Assembly: GCA_021826035.1 (NCBI GenBank)
Contig: JAKBBE010000125.1
Location: forward strand, 1-7,742
Length of the DNA stretch: 7,742 nt
Direction of reading: 5' to 3'
Source: Pseudomonadota bacterium
Lineage (GTDB): Bacteria; Pseudomonadota; Gammaproteobacteria; Steroidobacterales; Steroidobacteraceae
The notes beneath the pieces are model-generated. The model was given only the letters and a program-made list of their open reading frames with translations, ran no database searches and was not told where the DNA came from. Shown piece after piece: positions 1 through 5,745 of the stretch. Made by a program: the position numbers and the translations under genes. Position 1 is the stretch's first letter. Each line of letters opens with the position of its first letter.

Positions 1-22
1 TTGGCACGTCAGGTCATTGACG

Positions 23-757
23 ATGGACACCGCGCAGATTCGCATCGTATTGGTCGAGCCGTCCCATCCGGGCAACATCGGCGCAGTGGCGCGCGCGATG
101 AAGAACATGGGTCTTCATCAGCTGGTATTGGTAAACCCGCGGCAGTTTCCCGACCCGGAGGCGCGTGCGCGTGCGTCGGGCGCCGATGACGTGCTCGAGG
201 GCGCGCACGTCGTGCACACCGTCGCTGAGGCACTGCAGGGGTGCGGGTTCGTCGCGGCGACCACCTCGCGCGAACGGGACCAGCATTTCCGGATCGCCGA
301 CGTACGTGATGCGGCGGCGCGGCTCGCGCTCGAATCCGCCCGTGGACCGGTGGCGATACTGTTCGGGTCCGAGCGGGCGGGCCTCACCAACGAGCAGCTC
401 GAGGCCGCACATCTGCTGGTGAGCATCCCGGCCAGCAAGGCCTACCCGTCGCTCAATCTCGCCATGGCGGTGCAGATCGTCGTCTACGAGGTGTTCCGGA
501 TCGGCGGCGTCGCGGTCGACCCGGCGCCGGCCGCAGGTCCGCTCGCCGAACCGGCGGATCTCGAGCGGTTGTACACGCATTTCGCGGCGGTCCTCGAGGA
601 AGTGGACTTTCGTGACCGTACCCAAAGCGGCACGCACCTCATGGCGCGAATCCGCCGCTTCCTGCAGCGCGCTGAACTGGATCGCAACGAGGTGAACATT
701 CTGCGCGGCTTCCTCACCGCCGTGCAGCGCCGCCGGCGGCGCGCGGGGGAAGGCTAG
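23..757 (+). CDS. trmJ: tRNA (cytidine/uridine-2'-O-)-methyltransferase TrmJ
   Basis: SPOUT-class methyltransferase expected to 2'-O-methylate position 32 in the anticodon loop of tRNAs, using S-adenosylmethionine, in the cytoplasm. The 244-residue product shows the family motifs in order: VEPSHPGNIGAVARAMKNMG near the N-terminus (residues 12-30, with the conserved Arg24), LFGSERAGLTNEQL (113-126), and IPASKAYPSLNLAMAVQ (136-151), which forms the trefoil-knot cofactor site with Ser143 and Asn145. The basic C-terminal tail (RRRRRAGEG) follows a helical dimer/tRNA-binding extension. I chose the ATG at 23 over the in-frame TTG at 17 because it gives the usual N-terminus and has an AGG at 11-13 at suitable spacing. 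In many gammaproteobacteria trmJ lies just upstream of cysE/iscR-iscS. Here a reverse-strand sulfur operon intervenes. The stop codon lies in the loop of a strong hairpin. Family assignment is secure; the exact tRNA substrates are inferred. Confidence 0.95.
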   Translation: MDTAQIRIVLVEPSHPGNIGAVARAMKNMGLHQLVLVNPRQFPDPEARARASGADDVLEGAHVVHTVAEALQGCGFVAATTSRERDQHFRIADVRDAAARLALESARGPVAILFGSERAGLTNEQLEAAHLLVSIPASKAYPSLNLAMAVQIVVYEVFRIGGVAVDPAPAAGPLAEPADLERLYTHFAAVLEEVDFRDRTQSGTHLMARIRRFLQRAELDRNEVNILRGFLTAVQRRRRRAGEG

Positions 758-768
758 CTTCCCCCGCG
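742..768. terminator. Strong hairpin at the convergent trmJ / doxDA junction
   Basis: Perfect 11-bp inverted repeat: CGCGGGGGAAG at 742-752 and CTTCCCCCGCG at 758-768, with a 5-base loop (GCTAG) that contains the trmJ stop codon. It lies between two convergent genes, seven bases before the end of doxDA, so it could end or stabilise transcripts from both strands. Neither strand has a T-tract after the stem, so it is not a textbook intrinsic terminator. A 3'-end stabilising or Rho-assisted role is equally possible. Confidence 0.6.
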
Positions 769-774
769 GTGGGC

Positions 775-1848
775 TCAGGTCCCAGGCGTCAGCGCGAGTT
801 CGAACACCCGTCCGTTCACCGAGTGCAGCACCAGCCGGTAGCGGCCGGCCGCGAGCTGCAGTCCGGGTGTGGAGGGCGGTAGCGTGATGGTGGCGCGGGC
901 GCCGACTTTGGCCGTGATGCCGGCATACCCGGCGCCAAAGCGGTTGTACGGGTAATCGTTGACGAACGCACTCGGCGGCAGTGCCGCGAGCGCGCGGCTG
1001 CCCCAGTGCTCCACGATCTGTCCGCCCGGACCGAGCAGGTGCGCACGCACCACATTGGCGGGCGCCGCCGGCGTGCCGGCATCCAGATAGGCGCTGAAGC
1101 GCACGGTGCCCTCGTGGGTGAGGCGGCCGGCCGAGAGGCTGATGTGGTGCGCGGCTGGACTGACCGGGCCGCCATGAAACGGCGTCAGCACCGAGCCCCG
1201 GTAGTAGTTGTAGGTGAGCACGACGAACAGCATCGTCACCGTGACACCGATCAGACTCCAGCGCTTCAGTCGCTCGAGCGGCCACGGGCCGCTGCCGAAC
1301 CATTGGAACCATCCGGCGGCCGCGAGGCTCGGTCGGCGCTTGAGCAGCCAGGCATCGAGCGACCAGGCGCCGCCGCCGGCGAGCAGTAGCGCGACCCCCA
1401 TGCCGAAATTCGCCGAGGCCATGGTCCACTCATCGATGCACGTGGCGCCCTGCCAGCCGAACAGCAGCATCAGCACGACGCTCAGGCCGATGGTCACGAG
1501 CGCGGAGAGTCGGGTCATGAAGCCGAACAGCAGAAACAGGCCGAACACCAGTTCGGCGGCACTGAACAGAATGACGCCGGCATAGAGCAGGGCGAAGTGA
1601 TGCAACAGGTAGTCCACGACGTGGCCCATGCCGAGCAGGGCGCCCGGCATGGCCGTCTGGAACTTGTTGGCCATCCAGCTCGCGGCGTGCGGGTTCAGTT
1701 TTGCCGGGGCGTAGATCAAGCGCCGGCTGCCGCCGCCCCAGTAGATCCACCCTTGCACGAAGCGCACGGCGAGCAGCGCGAGGCCGAGCTGTCGCCAGAG
1801 GCCGGCGCTCTCGGGGGAGGACGCGGTCGATGCGATCGGTGTGCTCAT
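775..1848 (-). CDS. doxDA: Thiosulfate:quinone oxidoreductase, DoxD-DoxA fusion
   Basis: Membrane enzyme predicted to oxidise thiosulfate to tetrathionate and pass electrons to the quinone pool. The 357-residue product joins the two subunits that are separate DoxD and DoxA polypeptides in Acidianus. Residues 1-170 match DoxD, with RFVQGWIYWGGGSRR (29-43), WMANKFQTAMPGALLG (58-73) and GWQGATCIDEWTMA (131-144) as recognisable signatures. Hydrophobic segments lie at about 19-39, 86-109, 113-131, 143-160 and 197-212. From about residue 213 (YNYYRGSVLTPFHGGPVSP) the protein matches DoxA, a mostly soluble beta-rich domain after the last membrane helix, probably periplasmic. The start has a GGAG (complement of 1855-1858) six bases upstream. 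It is the last gene of a three-gene operon, 19 bases after the binding-protein gene. Fused doxDA genes are known in Acidithiobacillus. Thiosulfate as substrate is inferred from family membership. Confidence 0.9.
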   Translation of the reverse strand: MSTPIASTASSPESAGLWRQLGLALLAVRFVQGWIYWGGGSRRLIYAPAKLNPHAASWMANKFQTAMPGALLGMGHVVDYLLHHFALLYAGVILFSAAELVFGLFLLFGFMTRLSALVTIGLSVVLMLLFGWQGATCIDEWTMASANFGMGVALLLAGGGAWSLDAWLLKRRPSLAAAGWFQWFGSGPWPLERLKRWSLIGVTVTMLFVVLTYNYYRGSVLTPFHGGPVSPAAHHISLSAGRLTHEGTVRFSAYLDAGTPAAPANVVRAHLLGPGGQIVEHWGSRALAALPPSAFVNDYPYNRFGAGYAGITAKVGARATITLPPSTPGLQLAAGRYRLVLHSVNGRVFELALTPGT

Positions 1849-1867
1849 GGAGTGCTCCGGTGCCGCC

Positions 1868-2878
1868 TCAGCGGCGCTGCGCGGCGCTCGGGGGCGCCGG
1901 TTTGAAGCCGTAGCGGGCGAAGATGCGCTCGGCGGTGCCCGAGCGTAGGAACGCGAGCCAGGCGCGCGCGGCCCGCGGATGCCGTGCGCCGCGCACCATT
2001 GCGGCGGCGTAGATCGCCGTGACGTTGTCCGCCGCCGCGATGTCGACGTGGCTCAGCGGGTGGCCGATCTGCTCCTGAAAAATCGCTTCAGATTTCCACG
2101 TGACGCCGGCGTCGGCGATGCCTTGCATGAGGAACAGCGGTGTCTGGCGATGGTGGATGTGCGTGAGGATCGTTTGTCCATCGGCGACTTTGCTGACGTA
2201 CACCGTGTGGGCGAGCGCCGGCCCGCCGGCCCGCTCGAGGGCCATGCGGATCTGGCGCGCCACGCCTTCCCAGGCCGGGTTCGGCATCGCCAGGCGCACG
2301 CCCGGCCGGCCGAGATCGGCGAGGTCCGCGATGTGCGCCGGGTTGCCGGCCGGCACCATGATGGTCAGGGTGTTGGTGGCGTACGGGACCGCGGGCGGCA
2401 CCAGCCGTCGTGCGGCGATCTGTCCCCGGACCTTCTTCAGTCCCGCCGCGTACACATCGGGTGCGACGGTGAAGGTCAGGTTACCGGAGGTGAACGTGCC
2501 GCCGTTCGCCATGGCCTTGATCAGCAGGCCGGGCGGCAGCGTGACGTAAAAGATGCGCCCGCGCAGTCGAGGATGCTGCACGGAGAACGCCTGCACCAGC
2601 GGTGCCATCGCGAAGTAGTAGTTGCCGCCGACGAAGATCACGAGCGCCGGGTGATCGAGGCTGCCGTGGAAGTCCGGCATGTCGTCGACTTCCGGCACGG
2701 TGATGCTCAGTCCCTGGTGCAGCGCCGGATCGTTCGCGCCCTGCGACCAGGGCGGATACAGCCGCTCGGCGTAGTGCGGCGGGGCAGCCGCTCGGCCGGC
2801 TCCGGCGGCATGCGCCGGGCCGGCGAGCAGTGCGGCGAGCATGGCGCCGGCGAGTGCAGTGAGATGTCGTGCAATCAT
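1868..2878 (-). CDS. Exported ModA-like substrate-binding protein, orphan
   Basis: Periplasmic protein of the type II solute-binding superfamily, closest in pattern to molybdate/sulfate-type binding proteins. The 336-residue product starts with a Sec signal peptide (MIARHLTALAGAMLAALLAG..), with likely cleavage after Ala24 (AHA). The first lobe contains LVIFVGGNYYFAMAPLVQAF (about 79-98). The second contains TNTLTIMVPAGNPAHIADLADL (169-189) followed by GVRLAMPNPAWEGVARQ. The end, AWLAFLRSGTAERIFARYGFKP, resembles the ModA C-terminus. The mature protein has no cysteine, so it is not a lipoprotein. I chose this ATG, not the in-frame ATG at 2935, because the signal peptide begins here and AGGAG (complement of 2885-2889) lies six bases upstream; the longer form would overlap the preceding gene. 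No permease or ATPase gene is adjacent. Between dsrE-like and doxDA genes it may bind a sulfur oxyanion, but the ligand is unknown. It could instead be a sensor or a delivery protein. Confidence 0.85.
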   Translation of the reverse strand: MIARHLTALAGAMLAALLAGPAHAAGAGRAAAPPHYAERLYPPWSQGANDPALHQGLSITVPEVDDMPDFHGSLDHPALVIFVGGNYYFAMAPLVQAFSVQHPRLRGRIFYVTLPPGLLIKAMANGGTFTSGNLTFTVAPDVYAAGLKKVRGQIAARRLVPPAVPYATNTLTIMVPAGNPAHIADLADLGRPGVRLAMPNPAWEGVARQIRMALERAGGPALAHTVYVSKVADGQTILTHIHHRQTPLFLMQGIADAGVTWKSEAIFQEQIGHPLSHVDIAAADNVTAIYAAAMVRGARHPRAARAWLAFLRSGTAERIFARYGFKPAPPSAAQRR

Positions 2879-2884
2879 GAACGT

Positions 2885-2910
2885 CTCCTGCGGCCGGCTC
2901 GAGCGGCCGC
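2885..2910 (-). promoter_or_regulatory. Intercistronic hairpin abutting the ribosome binding site of the binding-protein gene
   Basis: In the 37-base gap between the dsrE-like stop and the next start, arms GCGGCCG (2890-2896) and CGGCCGC (2904-2910) form a perfect 7-bp GC stem with a 7-base loop. Read on the transcript, the stem ends exactly where the AGGAG (2889-2885) begins. It could stabilise the downstream mRNA, slow processing, or tune translation of the binding protein. No T-tract follows, so termination is unlikely. Confidence 0.45.
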
Positions 2911-2915
2911 GGCGA

Positions 2916-3470
2916 TTACATGCGCACCAGCGCATAGCCTTTGTTCTGCAGAATGATCACGGTCGAGAGCGCCGAGAGTGCGACGTGCACGTCGGGGTCG
3001 ACTTCGGAGGGGTTCAGGTGCATGTCCCCGAGGGCGTTGCCGCAAACCAGCAGCCGCACTCCGGCCTTGCGCAGCGTGGCGAGCAGCGCGAGGTTGGGAT
3101 TGGGGTGACCGAACTTCGCCCGATAGGCGGCCGCGTCGAGCACGATCGGCGTCGCCGGTCCGTGGATGATGACCGCGAACTTCATGTGCTGCAGCGGAAC
3201 GCCGGCGGCGGCGAAGATGTTGATGGTGCGCGCAATGTGATCGAGACCCGGATTGACCCGATCGGCCTGCGCCTTGCCTTGCGTGACGTCGAACAACGCG
3301 TGGTAGGTGGTGTGTGCGGTCGGCCGCACGACGACACCCGGCCAGGTATGTTCCGGGCCGTAACCCTTGATGACCGGGTAGTGCCAGAAGCCAGCCGGTT
3401 GTGCCGTGGCTGCGCCCGCGGCGAGCAGACCCAGGGCCAGAGTGCAAAACAGCACGGAGCGTGAAGTCAT
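2916..3470 (-). CDS. Exported DsrE-family protein
   Basis: Small alpha/beta protein of the DsrE/DsrF-like family, whose cytoplasmic members carry sulfur as persulfides. The 184-residue product has a Sec signal peptide (MTSRSVLFCTLALGLLAAGAATA, probable cleavage after Ala23), so it acts outside the cytoplasm, most likely in the periplasm. Mature-protein motifs include LDHIARTINIFAAAGVPLQHMKFAVIIHG (about 76-104) and GVRLLVCGNAL (137-147). Cys143 is the only cysteine after the signal peptide and sits where family members place the sulfur-carrying residue. I chose the ATG at 3470 because it begins the signal peptide and has AGGA (complement of 3478-3481) seven bases upstream. The in-frame ATG at 3557 would put 29 non-signal residues in front and would lie upstream of the predicted promoter. 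First gene of the operon with the ModA-like protein and doxDA, which suggests a role in handling sulfane sulfur around thiosulfate oxidation. That role is inference. It has no sign of the DsrEFH hexamer partners nearby. Confidence 0.85.
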   Translation of the reverse strand: MTSRSVLFCTLALGLLAAGAATAQPAGFWHYPVIKGYGPEHTWPGVVVRPTAHTTYHALFDVTQGKAQADRVNPGLDHIARTINIFAAAGVPLQHMKFAVIIHGPATPIVLDAAAYRAKFGHPNPNLALLATLRKAGVRLLVCGNALGDMHLNPSEVDPDVHVALSALSTVIILQNKGYALVRM

Positions 3471-3512
3471 GGGAGTGTCCTGTGTGAGGGGAGTAGGGTG
3501 CGGACGGACGCC

Positions 3513-3541
3513 ATCATTACGCCGCGCGAGATATATCTCAA
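3513..3541 (-). promoter_or_regulatory. Candidate sigma-70 promoter of the dsrE-like / binding-protein / doxDA operon
   Basis: Read on the minus strand, a -35 element TTGAGA (complement of 3536-3541, five of six consensus bases) is followed by a 17-base spacer and a -10 element AATGAT (complement of 3513-3518, four of six). This predicts a transcription start near 3506 and a leader of about 35 bases before the ATG at 3470. The palindrome GAGATATATCTC overlaps the -35 box and part of the spacer, a position typical of a repressor operator. Located by eye; not experimentally supported. Confidence 0.5.
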
Positions 3542-3578
3542 TTGCATCTATATGCATGGAGATATATCAATTGTGCAT
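3528..3578. repeat. Paired 20-base imperfect direct repeats in an AT-rich island; probable operators
   Basis: Two units, 3528-3547 and 3559-3578, both start with GAGATATATC, contain CAATTG and end in GCAT. They differ by small shifts: TCAATTGCAT in the first, AATTGTGCAT in the second. Their starts are 31 bases apart, close to three helical turns, so bound proteins would face the same side of the DNA. The first unit contains the perfect 12-base palindrome GAGATATATCTC (3528-3539). Between them TGCAT (3543-3547) and ATGCA (3552-3556) form a further small inverted repeat. The island is strikingly AT-rich against a GC-rich background. It is likely a regulator-binding region serving the sulfur operon, possibly also iscS. 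The regulator is not identifiable. Confidence 0.55.
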
Positions 3579-3596
3579 TGCTCTACCTCGGCGCCG

Positions 3597-3620
3597 GACC
3601 TGATCCCAGACCTGATCCCG
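3597..3620. repeat. Two tandem copies of a 12-base unit
   Basis: GACCTGATCCCA (3597-3608) is followed directly by GACCTGATCCCG (3609-3620), then by a partial variant GATCCGATATGACC. It lies in the leader region upstream of the cysteine desulfurase gene. No function is evident; it may be simple slippage duplication. Confidence 0.5.
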
Positions 3621-3700
3621 GATCCGATATGACCTGCGGCAACGCTCAGGGCATCATGTGCAGGGTAAGCGGCTGCCCTGATCTGCGGCCCTGATGTCCC

Positions 3701-5188
3701 ATGATGGATACCTCTGCACCGATCTACCTCGACTACGCCGCGACGACCCCACTCGATCCGGCGGTCATCGTGGCCATGACCGACTGCCTCGCGGCCGAAG
3801 GCGGTCGGGGCAATCCCGCCTCGCTGCACGGCTGGGGGCGGCGCGCCGCGGCGCGGATCGAGACGGCGCGCTCCGAGATCGCGGCCCTGATCGGGGCGGT
3901 GGCCGAGGAGATCGTGTTCACGTCCGGGGCGACCGAATCGGACAACCTCGCGCTGCTCGGTGCAGCGCGTGCCGCGGCGGATCGCGGCCGGCATCTGGTG
4001 AGCACACGCATCGAGCACAAGGCAGGACTGGATCCGTGCAAGCGCCTGCAGAAGGAAGGGTTCGCGCTGACGCTGGTGGCGCCCGATCAGAGCGGGCAGA
4101 TCGATCCGCAGGCGCTCGCCGCGGCGCTGCGTCCTGAGACGGTTCTCGTCTCCGTGATGTGGGTCAACAATGAGACCGGCGTGATCCAGGATGTCGCGGC
4201 GATCGGTGCGCTGTGCCGCGCGCGCGGCATTCTCTTCCACACGGATGCGGCGCAGGCGGTCGGCAAGGTTCCGATGCGGGTGCGCGAGCTGCCGATTGAT
4301 CTGATGTCCTTCACCGCGCACAAGTTCTACGGCCCGAAGGGCATAGGCGCGCTCTATGTGCGTGACGGCGTCCGCGCTCGGCTGCAGCCGCTGCTCTACG
4401 GTGGCGGCCAGGAGCGCGGGCTGCGTCCCGGCACGCTGCCGACGCACCAGATCGTCGGCTTTGGCGCGGCCTGCACGCTGGCCCGTGCGGCGCTCGAACA
4501 CGAACCGCAGCGGCTTGCCGCCCTGCGCGAGCAGCTCTGGGCGCACTTCGGAGCGCTCGGTGGCGTGCACCTCAACGGGGCGGGTGCGCCGCGGGTGCCT
4601 GGGATCCTGAATGTGTCCATCGAAGGCGTGGAGGGCGAGAGCCTGGTCACCGGCCTGTCCGATCTGGCCGTGTCCACGGGGTCTGCCTGTAACTCGGCCT
4701 CGGCGGAGCCCTCGTACGTGCTGCGGGCGCTCGGCCGCGACACCGAGCTCGCGCAGAGTTCGCTGCGCTTCAGCCTGGGTCGGTTCTCTCAGCCGGCGGA
4801 CATCGAGGCGGCTGCGGCCGCCGTGCGGCGCGAGGTGATGCGGTTGCGCGCGCTGTCTCCGGCGGCCGAGCCGCAGAGGTCCGCCTCCGAGGCGCAGCTC
4901 GTTGGAGAGGCGGGCGGTCCGGGCCGGGACGTCTGGGTCCGCTTCCGATTGCGGGTCGAGGCGGGTCGCGTCGCGCACGCGGCGTACCGCGTTTATGGCT
5001 GTCCGCACACGATGGCGGCCGCGGCGTGGCTCGCCGAGAGAGTGCAGGGCCGAGCGGTGGCGGACGTCGTGCCGGGTACGCCGCAGGAGTGGGCCGCCGC
5101 GTTGAACGTCCCGGCCGAGAAGCTCGGCCGCCTGCTCACGCTCGAGGATGCGCTTCGGGAATGTCAGCGGCGGGGCGTGACCGTGTAG
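3701..5188 (+). CDS. Cysteine desulfurase (IscS-type) fused to a degenerate IscU-like domain
   Basis: Pyridoxal-phosphate enzyme that takes sulfur from cysteine as a persulfide for iron-sulfur cluster and other sulfur-transfer pathways in the cytoplasm. Of 495 residues, about 1-386 are a complete group-I desulfurase: PIYLDYAATTPLDP (7-20), His106 in EHKAG, TDAAQAVGK (181-189), the Schiff-base Lys208 in TAHKFYGPKGIGALYV, and catalytic Cys330 in STGSACNSASAEPSYVLRALG. After RLRALSP (381-387), where E. coli IscS continues into its IscU-docking tail, a short linker leads to an IscU-like domain (about 405-490, VYGCPHTMAAAAWLAERVQG). Of the IscU cluster ligands only Cys434 (E. coli Cys63) remains. 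By alignment Cys37 becomes Gly408, His105 becomes Gly476 and Cys106 becomes Arg477, so normal cluster assembly on this domain is unlikely. No strong Shine-Dalgarno is visible; ATG codons at 3701 and 3704 are both possible. iscA follows 31 bases later. I leave the symbol empty because of the fusion; iscS-like is the best name. Confidence 0.92.
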   Translation: MMDTSAPIYLDYAATTPLDPAVIVAMTDCLAAEGGRGNPASLHGWGRRAAARIETARSEIAALIGAVAEEIVFTSGATESDNLALLGAARAAADRGRHLVSTRIEHKAGLDPCKRLQKEGFALTLVAPDQSGQIDPQALAAALRPETVLVSVMWVNNETGVIQDVAAIGALCRARGILFHTDAAQAVGKVPMRVRELPIDLMSFTAHKFYGPKGIGALYVRDGVRARLQPLLYGGGQERGLRPGTLPTHQIVGFGAACTLARAALEHEPQRLAALREQLWAHFGALGGVHLNGAGAPRVPGILNVSIEGVEGESLVTGLSDLAVSTGSACNSASAEPSYVLRALGRDTELAQSSLRFSLGRFSQPADIEAAAAAVRREVMRLRALSPAAEPQRSASEAQLVGEAGGPGRDVWVRFRLRVEAGRVAHAAYRVYGCPHTMAAAAWLAERVQGRAVADVVPGTPQEWAAALNVPAEKLGRLLTLEDALRECQRRGVTV

Positions 5189-5219
5189 AATGACCGTGCA
5201 TCAGAGTTCGTGACTGCCT

Positions 5220-5543
5220 ATGGCCATCTCGCTCACCGAATCCGCCGCTCACCGTATCCAGAGCTTTCTTGCCGCCCGCGGGCACGGCATAGGGCTGCGG
5301 CTCGGCGTGCGCAAGACCGGCTGCTCGGGCTTCGCTTACGTCGTGAATTATGCCGAGGAGCAGCAGCCCGATGACCTCGTGTTCGAGGATCGGGGCGTCA
5401 AGGTGTACGTCGACCCGCAGAGTCTGCCGCTGATCGATGGGACCACGGTGGATTTCGTCAAGCAGGGTCTGAATGAAGCCTTCCGCTTCCGCAACCCGAA
5501 CGTGCGGGGCGAATGCGGCTGCGGCGAGAGCTTTTCGGTCTGA
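5220..5543 (+). CDS. iscA: Iron-sulfur cluster assembly protein IscA (A-type carrier)
   Basis: A-type carrier (HesB/IscA/ErpA family) that receives iron-sulfur clusters or iron and passes clusters to apoproteins in the cytoplasm. The 107-residue product is the same length as E. coli IscA and keeps the three ligand cysteines at the same numbers: Cys35 in [10 protein letters not shown], and Cys99 and Cys101 in the C-terminal GECGCGESF. It starts 31 bases after the desulfurase stop, so the two are probably co-transcribed. The upstream sequence has only a weak ribosome site (AGAG). A separate TAGAAT overlapping the desulfurase stop could be an extra promoter element but has no convincing -35. ErpA or SufA are close relatives; the position after iscS and the residue numbering favour IscA. 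hscB, hscA and fdx, which usually follow, are absent; ndk follows instead. Confidence 0.93.
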   Translation: MAISLTESAAHRIQSFLAARGHGIGLRLGVRKTGCSGFAYVVNYAEEQQPDDLVFEDRGVKVYVDPQSLPLIDGTTVDFVKQGLNEAFRFRNPNVRGECGCGESFSV

Positions 5544-5552
5544 TCCGCGGCG

Positions 5553-5567
5553 TCGGCCGTCGGCCGA
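5553..5567 (+). terminator. Weak candidate terminator hairpin after iscA
   Basis: Stem TCGGCC (5553-5558) and GGCCGA (5562-5567) with a GTC loop lies ten bases after the iscA stop. The only T-run (CTTTTG, 5580-5585) begins 13 bases after the stem, too far for a standard intrinsic terminator. It may separate the isc pair from ndk, weakly. Confidence 0.3.
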
Positions 5568-5614
5568 TATCGTAAAAATCTTTTGTAATCCGCCACTTCG
5601 GCCGCCGCGCCAAA

Positions 5615-5644
5615 TTGCCTCCTGCCGGTATCACCGGGTAGACT
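5615..5644 (+). promoter_or_regulatory. Candidate sigma-70 promoter for ndk-rlmN-pilF
   Basis: TTGCCT (5615-5620) and TAGACT (5639-5644) are separated by 18 bases, in the 202-base gap between iscA and ndk. Each matches four of the six consensus bases. The predicted start is near 5651, giving a leader of about 95 bases. Within that leader TGCGGG (5664-5669) and CCCGCA (5677-5682) can form a 6-bp stem with a 7-base loop. No known riboswitch pattern is seen in the leader. Confidence 0.45.
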
Positions 5645-5745
5645 GTCGCGCTCGATGACGGCCTGCGGGCTGCTCTCCCGCACGGGGGGCACCGGGCAGG
5701 ACCGTCTTCCGTTCAGCATTCACAGCTCCCGAAAGGTCAATTCGC

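Noticed and set aside
14..1429. Long open frame of 471 codons on the minus strand across trmJ and doxDA
   Set aside because: It overlaps two clearly recognisable genes, has arginine-rich sequence with no family resemblance, and is a shadow produced by high GC content.
2916..3557. Longer start for the DsrE-like protein at 3557
   Set aside because: The extra 29 residues precede a good signal peptide that has its own ribosome site, and the longer start lies upstream of the predicted promoter.
3471..3700. Canonical IscR-binding site upstream of the desulfurase
   Set aside because: No sequence resembling the known type 1 IscR motif was found by eye, consistent with the lack of iscR nearby.
3548..5008. 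486-codon open frame on the minus strand opposite the cysteine desulfurase
   Set aside because: It is antisense to a gene with all catalytic motifs, and its product is low-complexity Arg/His/Gly-rich shadow sequence.
5186..5191. TAGAAT as a -10 box for a separate iscA promoter
   Set aside because: It is close to consensus but no acceptable -35 lies 16-18 bases upstream, and it overlaps the desulfurase stop codon; kept only as a remote possibility.
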